This document shows positions 6,239-15,919 of a stretch of 16,027 nucleotides of DNA, in pieces. The position numbers were made by a program, and so were the translations under genes. The stretch lies in NCBI GenBank assembly GCA_045866275.1, contig BAAFRX010000028.1, positions 1 through 16,027 on the forward strand, read 5' to 3'. How positions within the stretch are numbered: the first letter of the stretch is position 1; the number at the start of each line of letters is the position of its first letter. The notes under the pieces were generated by a model. That model was not told where the DNA came from, made no database searches, and was given only the letters and a program-made list of their open reading frames with translations. This stretch comes from Sideroxyarcus sp045866275. GTDB taxonomy: Bacteria > Pseudomonadota > Gammaproteobacteria > Burkholderiales > Gallionellaceae.

Positions 6239-7357
6239 ATGTTTGTCTGGGAAAAGCCCGATTGGCCACATTGGCGTTACGACGCTAGCGCGCTAGCAAC
6301 AGCGCTGGCCAGCGTTCGTCATTCACAGGGGCGACTTTTGGGGCGAATGGAATGGCTGGGCTTCGCCTTGCGCGACCAGGCAACACTGCAGGTGTTGACG
6401 GAAGATGTGCTTAAAACCAGCGAGATCGAAGGTCAGCAACTTAACCCCGATGCGGTGCGCTCATCTATTGCCAGACGCCTGGGGGTGGATATCGGGGCGC
6501 TGGTTCCTGCTGATCGACACGTGGATGGTGTCGTTGAAATGGTACTGGATGCAACGGGTGGTTTTGCGCAGCCCTTGACCCGAGATCGTCTGTTTGGCTG
6601 GCATGCGGCACTGTTCCCGACCGGCTATAGCGGGTTGGCGAAAATCAAGATCGGGGATTGGCGCGATGATTCCGATGGCTCCATGCAGGTCGTTTCTGGC
6701 CCGGTCGGTCGCCAGAAAGTCCATTATGAAGCACCACCGGCGGCGCGACTCAAAGCAGAAATGGAAGAATTCTTGCGCTGGTTCAACAGTGAGCAGGATG
6801 TCGATCCGGTTATCAAGGCAGGGCTGGCGCATTTATGGTTTGTCACCATCCATCCGTTTGACGATGGCAATGGTCGGATTGCTCGCGCCATTGGCGACAT
6901 GGGGTTGGCCCGATCGGAGCGATCCTCGCAACGCTTTTATAGTCTGTCTGCGCAAATTCAGCTTGAGCGCAAAGAGTACTACGACCTATTAGAGAAAACC
7001 CAGAGGGGTGATCTTGATGTGACCGCATGGCTCTCATGGTTCTTGGCATGCTTGGGCCGCGCAATCGCTGGAGCAGAAAATACGCTTGGGATGGTCGTTG
7101 CCAAGGCGAGATTCTGGGAACGGTGTTCCGGCATAGCGCTCAACGAGCGACAAGTAAAGTTAATCAACCGCCTTCTTGATGGCTTCGAGGGCAAGTTAAC
7201 CAGTTCCAAGTGGGCAGCGATAGCTAAGTGCTCTCCGGACTCGGCTTTGCGTGATATTAATGATCTGATTGAGCGTGGGATACTTAAAAAAGCCGAAGCG
7301 GGTGGTCGGAGCACGAGTTACGAACTCGTCATGACTGGGCGGGACACTGCAAACTAG
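6239..7357 (+). CDS. Fic-family protein (AMP-transferase-like) with self-inhibitory motif
   Basis: This 372-residue Fic protein is predicted to transfer AMP from ATP to a protein hydroxyl. The catalytic motif HPFDDGNGRIAR is complete at 205-216 (H205 as base, GNGR for phosphate binding). The N-terminal helix carries TSEIEG (60-65), matching the (S/T)xxxE(G/N) inhibitory motif whose Glu blocks ATP, so activity is probably restrained in cis. The N-terminus (1-80) resembles the DUF4172 region seen in these proteins. The last 60 residues (SSKWAAIAKCSPDSALRDIN, then LIERGILKK) look like a winged HTH. Only 20 bp separate it from hsdM, so co-transcription is likely. Fic genes often sit in toxin or defence contexts; its target here is unknown. 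Confidence 0.92.
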   Translation: MFVWEKPDWPHWRYDASALATALASVRHSQGRLLGRMEWLGFALRDQATLQVLTEDVLKTSEIEGQQLNPDAVRSSIARRLGVDIGALVPADRHVDGVVEMVLDATGGFAQPLTRDRLFGWHAALFPTGYSGLAKIKIGDWRDDSDGSMQVVSGPVGRQKVHYEAPPAARLKAEMEEFLRWFNSEQDVDPVIKAGLAHLWFVTIHPFDDGNGRIARAIGDMGLARSERSSQRFYSLSAQIQLERKEYYDLLEKTQRGDLDVTAWLSWFLACLGRAIAGAENTLGMVVAKARFWERCSGIALNERQVKLINRLLDGFEGKLTSSKWAAIAKCSPDSALRDINDLIERGILKKAEAGGRSTSYELVMTGRDTAN

Positions 7358-7377
7358 ATTGAAGATTGGGATCATGA

Positions 7378-8945
7378 ATGGCGAATAACAATAAAGAAAC
7401 CGAGCGCGCGGAACTGCACAAAACCATCTGGCGTATCGCCAATGATTTGCGCGGCAGCGTGGACGGATGGGACTTCAAAACTTACGTGCTCGGCATGTTG
7501 TTCTACCGCTTCATCTCGGAGAATCTCACCGCCTACCTGAACCAGCAGGAACGCAAAGCAGGCGCCCCGGATTTTGACTATGCCACGCTCAACGATGCCG
7601 ATGCTGAATTCGGTCGTGCGGAGACAGTGAAAGAAAAAGGCTTCTACATCCTGCCGTCGCACCTGTTCGCCAACGTGCGCCAGCAGGCGCGCCTGGATGC
7701 CAACCTCAACGAAACGCTCTCGCGCGTGTTCAAGGATATTGAAGGTTCCGCCATCGGCGCGGATAGCGAGGATGACTTCAAGGGGCTGTTCGACGACCTT
7801 GACGTCAACAGCAGCAAGCTTGGCCCTACGGTGGCCAAGCGCAACGAAAAGCTGGTGAAGCTGCTCGACGCCATCGGCGATCTGCCGCTCGGCAGTTTCT
7901 CCGACAACACCATCGATCTGTTCGGCGATGCCTACGAATACCTGATGCAGATGTACGCCTCGACGGCTGGCAAATCCGGCGGCGAGTTCTACACCCCGCA
8001 GGAGGTTTCAGAACTGCTCGCCCGCATCACCGTGGTCGGTAAGACCGAGGTCAACAAGGTGTACGACCCCGCCTGCGGCTCCGGCTCGCTGTTGCTCAAG
8101 TTCGCTAAGGTGCTGGGCCACGACAAGGTGCGGCAGGGCTTCTACGGGCAGGAAATCAATCTCACCACCTACAACCTGTGCCGGATCAACATGTTTCTGC
8201 ACGACGTGAATTATGAGAAGTTCAACGTCGCTCACGGCGACACGCTGACCGACCCTGCGCACTGGGACGACGAACCCTTCGAGGCCATCGTCTCCAATCC
8301 GCCGTATTCGATCCGCTGGGATGGCGACGCCAACCCGCTGCTCATCAACGACCCGCGCTTTGCGCCCGCCGGTGTGCTCGCCCCCAAAAGCAAGGCCGAT
8401 CTGGCTTTCACCATGCACATCCTTAGTTGGCTTGCCGTTAACGGCACAGCGGCCATCGTCGAATTCCCCGGCGTGCTTTATCGTGGTGGCGCGGAGCAGA
8501 AGATTCGCCAGTATTTGATCGACAACAACTATATTGACACCGTCATCCAGCTGCCGCCCGATTTGTTCTTCGGCACCACAATCGCCACCTGCATCATCGT
8601 GCTGAGAAAATCTAAGCATGACAACAAAACCCTGTTCATCGATGCATCTGCCGAATGCGTGCGCAACGGCAATAAAAACAAGCTGACGGATGCTCATCAG
8701 CAGAAAATCCTCGACGCCTATACCGAACGCCGCGACATCGCCCATTTCGCTTGTCTGGTGGATAACGGCACGATTGCTGAAAACGGCTACAACATCGGGG
8801 TGTCGTCGTATGTCGAGCAGCAGGACACCAGCGAGGCGGTGGACATCAAGGCGCTCAACGCCGAGATCGCCCGCATCGTGTCGCGGCAGTCAGAATTACG
8901 CATGCAGATCGACGCCATCGTGGCCGATCTGGAAGGGGACGCGGT

Positions 8946-8949
<4 letters not shown>
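7378..8949 (+). CDS. hsdM: Type I restriction-modification methyltransferase subunit HsdM
   Basis: This 523-residue protein is the N6-adenine methyltransferase subunit, which works as M2S with HsdS using S-adenosylmethionine. The N-terminal HsdM helical domain is at 10-170 (ELHKTIWRIANDLRG, FKTYVLGMLFYRFISE). GEFYTPQEV (202-210) leads the catalytic domain, the SAM-binding motif I is DPACGSGSLLL (230-240), and the catalytic motif IV is SNPPYS (306-311). Length and motifs match EcoR124-like (type IC) HsdM. The gene overlaps hsdS by 4 bp (ATGA). All key residues are intact, so modification should be possible whenever a functional HsdS is made. The ribosome site is weak, so coupling to fic translation may matter. 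Confidence 0.96.
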
Positions 8950-9630
<681 letters not shown>

Positions 9631-9644
<14 letters not shown>

Positions 9645-10200
9645 GATTGCCACATACTCAAAATCCCGCATCCCATCGTTAGGGTTGGATGCGGATTCGT
9701 ATATTGGAGTTGATAATCTGCTTCCAGGCATGCGCGGCAGAGTCGGTTCGAGTTATGTCCCGATATCTGGAACTTCCATCGGCTATGAGCCTGACGATAT
9801 TTTGATTGGAAATATTCGGCCTTATCTCAAGAAAATATGGCTCGCAGACTCAGCCGGTGGCACTAATCAAGATGTATTGGTCGTGCAAGTTAAAAAAGAG
9901 ATGCGTAAAGATATCAAGTCTCGGTTTTTGTATCACCAGTTGGCCTCGGAAAAGTTCTTTGCATATGACATGAAAAATGCCAAGGGTGCAAAGATGCCAC
10001 GCGGTGATAAAGAGTCGATCATGAAATATGAGATAGCAATCCCACCCCTCGAAGAACAGGAGCGTATCGTCTCCATTCTCGATAAATTCGACACGTTGGT
10101 GAACGACCTCTCCAGCGGTTTGCCCGCTGAACTCAAAGCCCGCCGCCAGCAATATGAGCACTACCGCGACCGGCTGCTGACTTTCAAGGAGGCCGCATGA
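9631..10200 (+). CDS. hsdS: Type I specificity subunit HsdS, C-terminal half
   Basis: This 189-residue second half of HsdS carries target-recognition domain 2 (about 1-140, opening MTLGEIATYSKSRIPSL) and the C-terminal conserved repeat (IAIPPLEEQERIVSILDKFD, then ARRQQYEHYRDRLLTFKEAA), which echoes the central region of the first half. It is in the +1 frame relative to the first half. ATG 9631 lies 14 bp before the end of the first half's frame and has no good ribosome site, so separate expression would rely on re-initiation. The frame is open back through the GCAA tract, as expected if it is normally fused. The stop overlaps the hsdR start by 4 bp. It is intact, not decayed, which argues for a switchable gene rather than a dead one. 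Confidence 0.9.
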
Positions 10201-13200
10201 GTGAAGATCTCAAGCCCTATCACTATGAGCCGATCGCGCTTTCCAATGAAAGCACGGTGGTTGCCGAGTTTGTGCCCGAGCTTGCGGTGCGCCAAGCGGA
10301 GTATCAAAGCGAGGCGGCGCTGGAACGCGAGTTTATCGAGCAGTTGCAGCGTCAGGCCTATGAATACCTGCCCATCACCAGCGAAGCCGTACTGGTGGCT
10401 AATCTGCGCACCCAGCTTGAGGCGCTGAACAAGATCGAATTCTCGGATGCGGAATGGCAGCGTTTCTTCACCGAGAAGATCGCCAGCGCCAACGACGGCA
10501 TCATCGAGAAGACTGCGCGTATCCAGGAGGACCATATCCAGGTGCTCAAGCGCGATGACGGCAGCACCAAGAATATCTATCTGATCGACAAGCAGCACAT
10601 CCACAACAACCGCTTGCAGGTCATCAACCAATACGAGATCGAGGGTGCGCGCGCCAACCGCTACGATGTGACGGTGCTGGTGAATGGTCTGCCGATGGTG
10701 CATATCGAGCTGAAGCGCCGGGGCGTGGACATCCGTGAGGCATTCAACCAGATCAACCGCTACCAGCGCGACAGCTTCTGGGCGGGTTCCGGTCTGTTCG
10801 AGTATGTGCAGCTTTTTGTCATCAGCAACGGCACGCTGACCAAGTATTACAGCAATACTGTGCGCGATGGCCATCTGGCGGAACAGAAAGCCAAGCGTTC
10901 GCGCACGAAAACCTCTAACAGTTTTTCCTTCACCAGTTGGTGGGCCGACGCGAAGAATCGTCCCATCACTGAATTGGCGGGATTTACCAAAACCTTCTTC
11001 GCCAAGCACTCGCTGTTGAACGTGCTCACCCGCTACTGTGTGTTCGACGTGGATCGCAGATTGCTGGTGATGCGGCCTTACCAGATCGTTGCCGCCGAGC
11101 GCATCTTGCAGCGCATCGCCACGGCCACCAACCACCGGCAACTGGGCACGGTCTCCGCCGGGGGATATATCTGGCACACCACTGGCTCCGGCAAAACGCT
11201 GACCAGTTTCAAGGCGGCGCAACTGGCGCGTGGGCTGCCGGAGATCGACAAGGTGTTGTTCGTGGTGGACCGCAAGGACCTGGATTACCAGACCATGCGC
11301 GAATACGAGCGCTTCGAGAAGGGCGCGGCCAACTCTAACGCCTCGACGGCGGTGCTGCAAAAACAACTGGAAGACCCTAACGCACGCATCATCATCACCA
11401 CCATCCAGAAGTTGAGCCGCTTCGTCGCCATCAACAAAAAACATCCGGTCTATGACGCGCATGTGGTGGTGATCTTCGACGAGTGCCATCGTAGCCAGTT
11501 TGGCGATATGCACGCCGAAATCACACGCACATTCCGCCGCTACCACCTGTTTGGGTTTACCGGCACGCCCATTTTCGCCGCTAACGCGGGTAGTGGCGGC
11601 AGCCCTCTGCTGCGCACCACGGAGCAGGCATTTGGTGAAAAGCTGCACATTTATACCATCGTGGATGCCATCAACGACAAGAACGTGTTGCCGTTCCGCA
11701 TCGATTACATCAATACGATCAAGGAATCACCGGGCATCAAGGACAAGAAGGTGTCTGCCATTGATACGGAACGGGCATTGCTGGCACCTGAACGCATTGC
11801 GCAGGTCGTGGAATACATCCGCGAGCATTTCGACCAGAAGACCAAGCGCGCGGCCTCCTATCGTCACGATGGCAAGCGACTGGCGGGGTTCAATTCGCTG
11901 TTCGCCACAGCCTCCATCGAGGCGGCGAAGCGGTATTACGCCGAGTTCGCCAGCCAGCAGAAGGACATTGCGCCCGCGCAGCGGTTGCGGATTGGTTTGA
12001 TATACAGCTTTGCCGCCAACGAGGATGACGCGGACGGTTTGCTGGATGACGAAGCCTTCGAGACCGAGGGGCTGGATCAAAGCTCGCGCGATTTTCTGGA
12101 TGCCGCTATCCGGGATTACAACGCGCTGTTCGGCACCAGTTTCGATACGTCTCCCGACAAGTTTCAGAACTACTATAAGGATTTGTCGCAGCGGTTGAAG
12201 AAGCGCGAGCTGGATGTAGTGATCGTGGTCAATATGTTCCTGACTGGCTTCGATGCCACCACTATGAATACCCTGTGGGTGGATAAGAACCTGCGTGCGC
12301 ACGGTCTGATTCAAGCCTACTCGCGCACCAATCGCATCCTCAATTCCGTCAAGACTTACGGCAACATCGTTTCCTTCCGCAACCTCGAACAGGAAACCAA
12401 TGATGCGTTGGCCTTGTTTGGTAACAAGGATGCCAAGGGCATTGTACTGCTGAAACCGTATGCTGAGTATTACGCGGAATATCAGAAGAAAGTCGGCGAA
12501 CTGCTGGCCTTGTTCCCGCTGGATAAGGCAATCACTGGCGAAGCTGCACAGAAGGCATTCATCAAGCTATTCGGCGCAATCCTGCGGCTGAAGAATATCC
12601 TCACTTCATTCGATGATTTCACGGGCAATGAAATTCTGAGCGAGCGCGACTTCCAGGATTATCAGAGCCTGTATCTGAACCTGTATGCCGAATTCCGCAG
12701 CACGACGGAGGCGGAAAAGGAGTCCATCAACGAGGATGTGGTGTTCGAAATCGAGCTGATCAAACAGGTCGAAATCAATGTCGATTACATCCTGATGCTG
12801 GTCGAGAAGTACCTGAAGGCCAAGGGCAGCGGACAGGACAAGGAAATCCGAGCGACCATCGAACGTGCGATCAATGCCAGCCCCAGCTTGCGCAATAAAA
12901 AAGACCTCATCGAGCGGTTCGTGGAGTCGGTCTCCACTACTGCCAAGGTGGATAAGGAATGGCTCGCCTTCATCGCGGCCAGAAAGGCAGAGGAGTTGGA
13001 GCAGATCATCGCCGACGAAGGGCTCAATGCCGATGAGACGAAAACCTTTGTCGCTAATGCCTTCCGCGACGGAGCGATCCCGGCCACTGGCACTGCGATC
13101 ACGAAAATCTTGCCGCCTGTTTCAAGGTTCTCCAAAAACAATGGCCATTCAGTGAAAAAGCAAACGGTGCTGGACAAGCTCGGTGCGTTCTTTGAGCGGT

Positions 13201-13217
13201 ATTTCGGTTTGTCTTGA
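10197..13217 (+). CDS. hsdR: Type I restriction subunit HsdR
   Basis: This 1006-residue motor-nuclease of the R2M2S complex translocates unmodified DNA using ATP and cuts it. The N-terminal PD-(D/E)XK nuclease has D157 (NRYDVTV) and E171-K173 (HIELKRRG), followed by EAFNQINRYQ. The SF2 helicase motor has Walker A HTTGSGKT (327-334), Walker B DECH (428-431) and FTGTP (454-458), with the later helicase motif region around MFLTGFDATTMNTLWVDK. The C-terminal helical region binds the methyltransferase core. Size is close to EcoR124 HsdR (about 1040), and all catalytic residues are present. The start overlaps the hsdS end (ATGA), and the SLATT gene follows within 20 bp. In the HsdS half-subunit state, cleavage may be altered or lost. 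Confidence 0.96.
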   Translation: MSEDLKPYHYEPIALSNESTVVAEFVPELAVRQAEYQSEAALEREFIEQLQRQAYEYLPITSEAVLVANLRTQLEALNKIEFSDAEWQRFFTEKIASANDGIIEKTARIQEDHIQVLKRDDGSTKNIYLIDKQHIHNNRLQVINQYEIEGARANRYDVTVLVNGLPMVHIELKRRGVDIREAFNQINRYQRDSFWAGSGLFEYVQLFVISNGTLTKYYSNTVRDGHLAEQKAKRSRTKTSNSFSFTSWWADAKNRPITELAGFTKTFFAKHSLLNVLTRYCVFDVDRRLLVMRPYQIVAAERILQRIATATNHRQLGTVSAGGYIWHTTGSGKTLTSFKAAQLARGLPEIDKVLFVVDRKDLDYQTMREYERFEKGAANSNASTAVLQKQLEDPNARIIITTIQKLSRFVAINKKHPVYDAHVVVIFDECHRSQFGDMHAEITRTFRRYHLFGFTGTPIFAANAGSGGSPLLRTTEQAFGEKLHIYTIVDAINDKNVLPFRIDYINTIKESPGIKDKKVSAIDTERALLAPERIAQVVEYIREHFDQKTKRAASYRHDGKRLAGFNSLFATASIEAAKRYYAEFASQQKDIAPAQRLRIGLIYSFAANEDDADGLLDDEAFETEGLDQSSRDFLDAAIRDYNALFGTSFDTSPDKFQNYYKDLSQRLKKRELDVVIVVNMFLTGFDATTMNTLWVDKNLRAHGLIQAYSRTNRILNSVKTYGNIVSFRNLEQETNDALALFGNKDAKGIVLLKPYAEYYAEYQKKVGELLALFPLDKAITGEAAQKAFIKLFGAILRLKNILTSFDDFTGNEILSERDFQDYQSLYLNLYAEFRSTTEAEKESINEDVVFEIELIKQVEINVDYILMLVEKYLKAKGSGQDKEIRATIERAINASPSLRNKKDLIERFVESVSTTAKVDKEWLAFIAARKAEELEQIIADEGLNADETKTFVANAFRDGAIPATGTAITKILPPVSRFSKNNGHSVKKQTVLDKLGAFFERYFGLS

Positions 13218-13235
13218 TCGATGGGTGAATACGTC

Positions 13236-13757
13236 ATGAGCAATTTGTCTGCAACTGACCAGAGTAAAATTTCCGCCTTGCGTCGAGAGGCGGAGCGGCT
13301 TGAAGAAGATGCGACGTACTCGAGCAAGGGGCATTTCAACGCCGAGGATACGTGGGTTCGCCGCAACTATTGGCTAGGTGTCCCTGCGACCGCACTTGGT
13401 GCAATTGCTGGTGCGACCTTGATCAAGAGTCAACCGGAATTGGCAAGTGCGTTTATGCTGTTGGCGTCACTATTGACGGGATTGATGACGTTTCTCAAAC
13501 CCAATGAGCGCGCAGCTATGCATCGGGCTGCGGCTGGACAATTTCTGGCTCTGCGAAATGATGCGCGTTTCTTCCGAGAGGTCGAGCTGCTTCAGGTGGA
13601 TAGGCTGGGTGAAATGCCCGAAAAGCTGAAGGCTCTTTCGGCTGTGCGCAATGAGCTGAATCAGAAGAGTCCGAGTATTCCACGGCGGGCATTCGTTGCC
13701 GCGCGCAGGGGTATTGAGGAAGGCGAAGCGACCCACAAGGTGGACAAGGAGGAGTGA
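13236..13757 (+). CDS. SLATT-domain two-TM protein, putative CBASS effector
   Basis: This 173-residue membrane protein has the SLATT layout. A charged N-terminal helix (SALRREAERLEEDATYS, 13-29) leads into WVRRNYWLG. Two hydrophobic helices follow at about 46-64 (LGVPATALGAIAGATLI) and 69-87 (LASAFMLLASLLTGLMTF), then a long helical cytosolic tail (LKPNERAAMHRAAAGQFLALR). SLATT proteins are predicted pore-forming effectors associated with SMODS nucleotidyltransferases, and one such gene starts 4 bp downstream. ATG 13236 is preferred because GGTGA sits 8 bases upstream; ATG 13221 in the same frame would add five residues. It follows hsdR closely, so it is probably transcribed with the restriction genes. 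Pore formation on cyclic-nucleotide binding is the family prediction. Confidence 0.82.
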   Translation: MSNLSATDQSKISALRREAERLEEDATYSSKGHFNAEDTWVRRNYWLGVPATALGAIAGATLIKSQPELASAFMLLASLLTGLMTFLKPNERAAMHRAAAGQFLALRNDARFFREVELLQVDRLGEMPEKLKALSAVRNELNQKSPSIPRRAFVAARRGIEEGEATHKVDKEE

Positions 13758-13761
13758 CAGG

Positions 13762-14547
13762 ATGTCAGTATTGAGTTTTCTGACGGATACGGCCAGTAAT
13801 GCAGTGCTTTCTTCGAACGAGCAGTCGTCGATTACAACCTCGGTCACTACGCTGCAATCTCGGGTGGGGCTGCACTTTGATAGTGGCGTAATCAAGCAGC
13901 ACTTCCGCTTCGGCTCGTCGACGCGGGGCACGATCTTGCCACGCTCAATGGACGAACATTCAGACATTGACTACATGATCGTGTTCAGCGAGAACAATGC
14001 CACGCCGCAGACCTATCTGAACCGGTTGAAGGCTTTCGTCGATAAATACTACAGTTCGTCGGAAATCCGGCAGTCTAGCCCGACCATCGTGCTCGAGCTG
14101 AATCACATCAAGTTTGATCTGGTGCCTGCAACAACGGATTGGCTCGGAGGAATTCAGATTCCAAATAAGTCCGGAGGCTGGATGAGCACGAACCCGAATG
14201 ATTTCAATTCCACGCTGGAGGCCAAGAATAAAGAGCACAAATCACTAATCAAACCGACCATCCGCTTGTTCAAGTATTGGAACGCAACGGCAGGATATCC
14301 ATTTGAATCTTTCGAAATGGAGAAGTGGGTTTGTGGACTGGGTTTTTGGTGGCTGACGAATCAGAAGGATTATTTTTTGTCTGTTATCGAAAATCTCAAT
14401 ACCAGCTTTTCGTATGCGCAGTGGATAAACGATGAAATCACTCGGGCCAAGAGCATCGTGGCCAATGTCAGGAAATATGAGAAGGACGAAATGCTGGTGA
14501 CGGCAGAGAAAGAAATGAAAAAGTTGTTCAGGCTCAAGGGAGAATAG
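13762..14547 (+). CDS. CD-NTase (SMODS-type nucleotidyltransferase), CBASS-like signal synthase
   Basis: This is a 261-residue nucleotidyltransferase of the cGAS/DncV-like group. The active-site motif is intact: FRFGSSTRGT (48-57, GSS loop), then HSDIDYMIVF (66-75) with metal-binding D68 and D70, and the third acidic residue D119 in IKFDLVPA. The helical C-terminal half (LKPTIRLFKYWNA region onward) fits the SMODS architecture. On phage infection such enzymes make cyclic di- or trinucleotides that activate a partner, here most likely the SLATT protein. The product nucleotide cannot be read from sequence. AAGGAGG lies 9 bases before the ATG. It starts 4 bp after the SLATT stop, and the HARE-HTH gene begins 2 bp after its own stop. 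No Cap2/Cap3 or HORMA/TRIP13 genes are present, so this is a minimal type. Confidence 0.88.
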   Translation: MSVLSFLTDTASNAVLSSNEQSSITTSVTTLQSRVGLHFDSGVIKQHFRFGSSTRGTILPRSMDEHSDIDYMIVFSENNATPQTYLNRLKAFVDKYYSSSEIRQSSPTIVLELNHIKFDLVPATTDWLGGIQIPNKSGGWMSTNPNDFNSTLEAKNKEHKSLIKPTIRLFKYWNATAGYPFESFEMEKWVCGLGFWWLTNQKDYFLSVIENLNTSFSYAQWINDEITRAKSIVANVRKYEKDEMLVTAEKEMKKLFRLKGE

Positions 14548-14549
14548 CA

Positions 14550-15497
14550 ATGGCATTGAATCTGGCAAAGGCCGTCATTGGCTACCTAAAGGAAAGTCCC
14601 GAGGAAAAATTTACTGCGCGGCAGATTGCAGAATGGGTGTTCGCCACTTACCCAGAAGAGTGTCAGGAAAAACGCGCTAATAGTCGGGGCGATTACATCA
14701 AGTCCGATGCTGATTTGGTGCAGCAGCTCGTTGCAGAAATCAGCTCGCAGCGCCCGCGCATGCAAACTAGACACCCAGAGTTGAAAACAACTGAGGGGCG
14801 GCCACGCAAATACTACTATTCGGAGAGATCAGATAGTGCTGAGGTGGCCGAGGTCGAAAGCGAGGGCGCTGCGTCGGCAGCGGATGTGAGTGCATCGAAA
14901 ATCGACGAGCATGCGCTGTATCCACTGCTCTCGCAGTATCTGTGGGAAGAGTTCAGCGTGTTCTCCAAACGCATCGACGAGAAGCGTTCTTCCAACAAAC
15001 GTGGCCCTAACGGTAACCGCTGGCTGTATCCGGATGTGGTCGGCATGGAGGATTTGGGCAAGGAGTGGCACCAGGAGGTACGCGACTGCGTCAACCAGTA
15101 TTCCGACAAGCGCACGAAGCTCTGGTCGTTTGAGGTCAAGCTGCTGATCAACCGTTCGAACGTGCGTGAATGCTTCTTTCAGGCGGTGTCGAACTCGTCG
15201 TGGGCGAACTTCGGTTATCTGGTCGCAGCGGAAATTGGCGGAACTGACACACTCAAAGAACTACGGATGTTATTCGCGGCTCACGGCATCGGTTTTATTA
15301 AGCTGGATGTGGATAATCCGGCGGACAGTCAGGTGCTGATTCCAGCTCGGGAGCGGGACGAGATTGACTGGGACATGGCCAACCGGCTGGCCACGGAGAA
15401 CAGGGATTTTCTAGAATTTGTGAAGTTGGTGAAGCAGTTCTACCAGACCGGCGAGGCGCGCACGGCGGACTGGGATATTCCTGAGACGGAGGACTGA
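14550..15497 (+). CDS. HARE-HTH plus PD-(D/E)XK-like protein (HrgA / COG2958-like)
   Basis: This is a 315-residue protein. Residues 4-90 (LAKAVIGYLKESPEEKFTARQIAEWV, then EGRPRKYYY) fit the HARE-HTH winged helix, proposed to read DNA modification state. An acidic linker (91-115) leads to a restriction-endonuclease-like domain with YPDVVGMEDL (160-169, D162) and SFEVKL (193-198, E195 and K197), a PD-(D/E)XK core, followed by the helix VRECFFQAVSNSSWANFGYL. Similar proteins (HrgA, COG2958) occur beside restriction-modification genes. GGGAG lies upstream of the ATG. It is the last gene of the run. It may be a second effector answering the CD-NTase signal, or a nuclease tied to the methylation state set by HsdM-HsdS; the sequence does not decide which. 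Confidence 0.78.
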   Translation: MALNLAKAVIGYLKESPEEKFTARQIAEWVFATYPEECQEKRANSRGDYIKSDADLVQQLVAEISSQRPRMQTRHPELKTTEGRPRKYYYSERSDSAEVAEVESEGAASAADVSASKIDEHALYPLLSQYLWEEFSVFSKRIDEKRSSNKRGPNGNRWLYPDVVGMEDLGKEWHQEVRDCVNQYSDKRTKLWSFEVKLLINRSNVRECFFQAVSNSSWANFGYLVAAEIGGTDTLKELRMLFAAHGIGFIKLDVDNPADSQVLIPARERDEIDWDMANRLATENRDFLEFVKLVKQFYQTGEARTADWDIPETED

Positions 15498-15503
15498 GGT
15501 CCT
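15490..15503. other. Short hairpin between convergent stop codons
   Basis: AGGAC (15490-15494) and GTCCT (15499-15503) form a 5-bp stem with a 4-nt loop exactly between the two convergent genes. No U-tract follows on either strand, so it would be a weak terminator at best. Confidence 0.25.
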
Positions 15504-15792
15504 ATTCCAGATGGCCGATGACGTCGAGGCGTTCGTCGCCACGCTGAAACGCGCCAAACCAGCTATCGCGAGAGTCAACACGAGCGCGGCTCACCAGCAG
15601 CGTGAAGCCCTCGCAGCCACGCATTTTAGCGGTGGCGAAATCGGTGGTGTCGAATTTGGCCTCGCGCACCAGCGTTTTTGCTACCGATTTCATGGCTGCC
15701 TCGAACAAGTCGAGTAGATTATCTTGAAGGTCGGAGTCGATGTTGCGCGAGGTGACGTCGTCAATGACGGCCTTCTTGAATCGATTGCTCAT
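15502..15792 (-). CDS. Small hypothetical protein, convergent with the defence operon
   Basis: This is a 96-residue soluble protein with no family I recognise. It has helical character at the N-terminus (DNLLDLFEAAMKSVAKTLVREAKFD) and then a mixed region (MRGCEGFTLLVSRARVDSRDSWF); no signal peptide or membrane helix. It is supported as a gene by AGGAGC 5 bases before the ATG at 15792, by plausible codon use, and by its neat convergence with the HARE-HTH gene (stops 4 bp apart). It may be the first flanking gene outside the defence operon. Confidence 0.55.
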   Translation of the reverse strand: MSNRFKKAVIDDVTSRNIDSDLQDNLLDLFEAAMKSVAKTLVREAKFDTTDFATAKMRGCEGFTLLVSRARVDSRDSWFGAFQRGDERLDVIGHLE

Positions 15793-15919
15793 GGGGTGCT
15801 CCTAGTATGTCATCGAGCCTTATGAACGCTCTGTTTGCTGAAAAAGCCAAGTAATATCTCGCGTTCAATCATGCTCCATCCGCCAACCTTCCAATCACCA
15901 CATCCTTCCGTGCACTCCG

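Noticed and set aside
8008..8745. 245-residue antisense frame inside hsdM
   Set aside because: It lies opposite the conserved methyltransferase motifs and has no independent support.
10161..11648. 495-residue antisense frame inside hsdR
   Set aside because: It is long but is a mirror of the codon bias in hsdR; its residues show no motif, while the sense strand has all type I restriction motifs.
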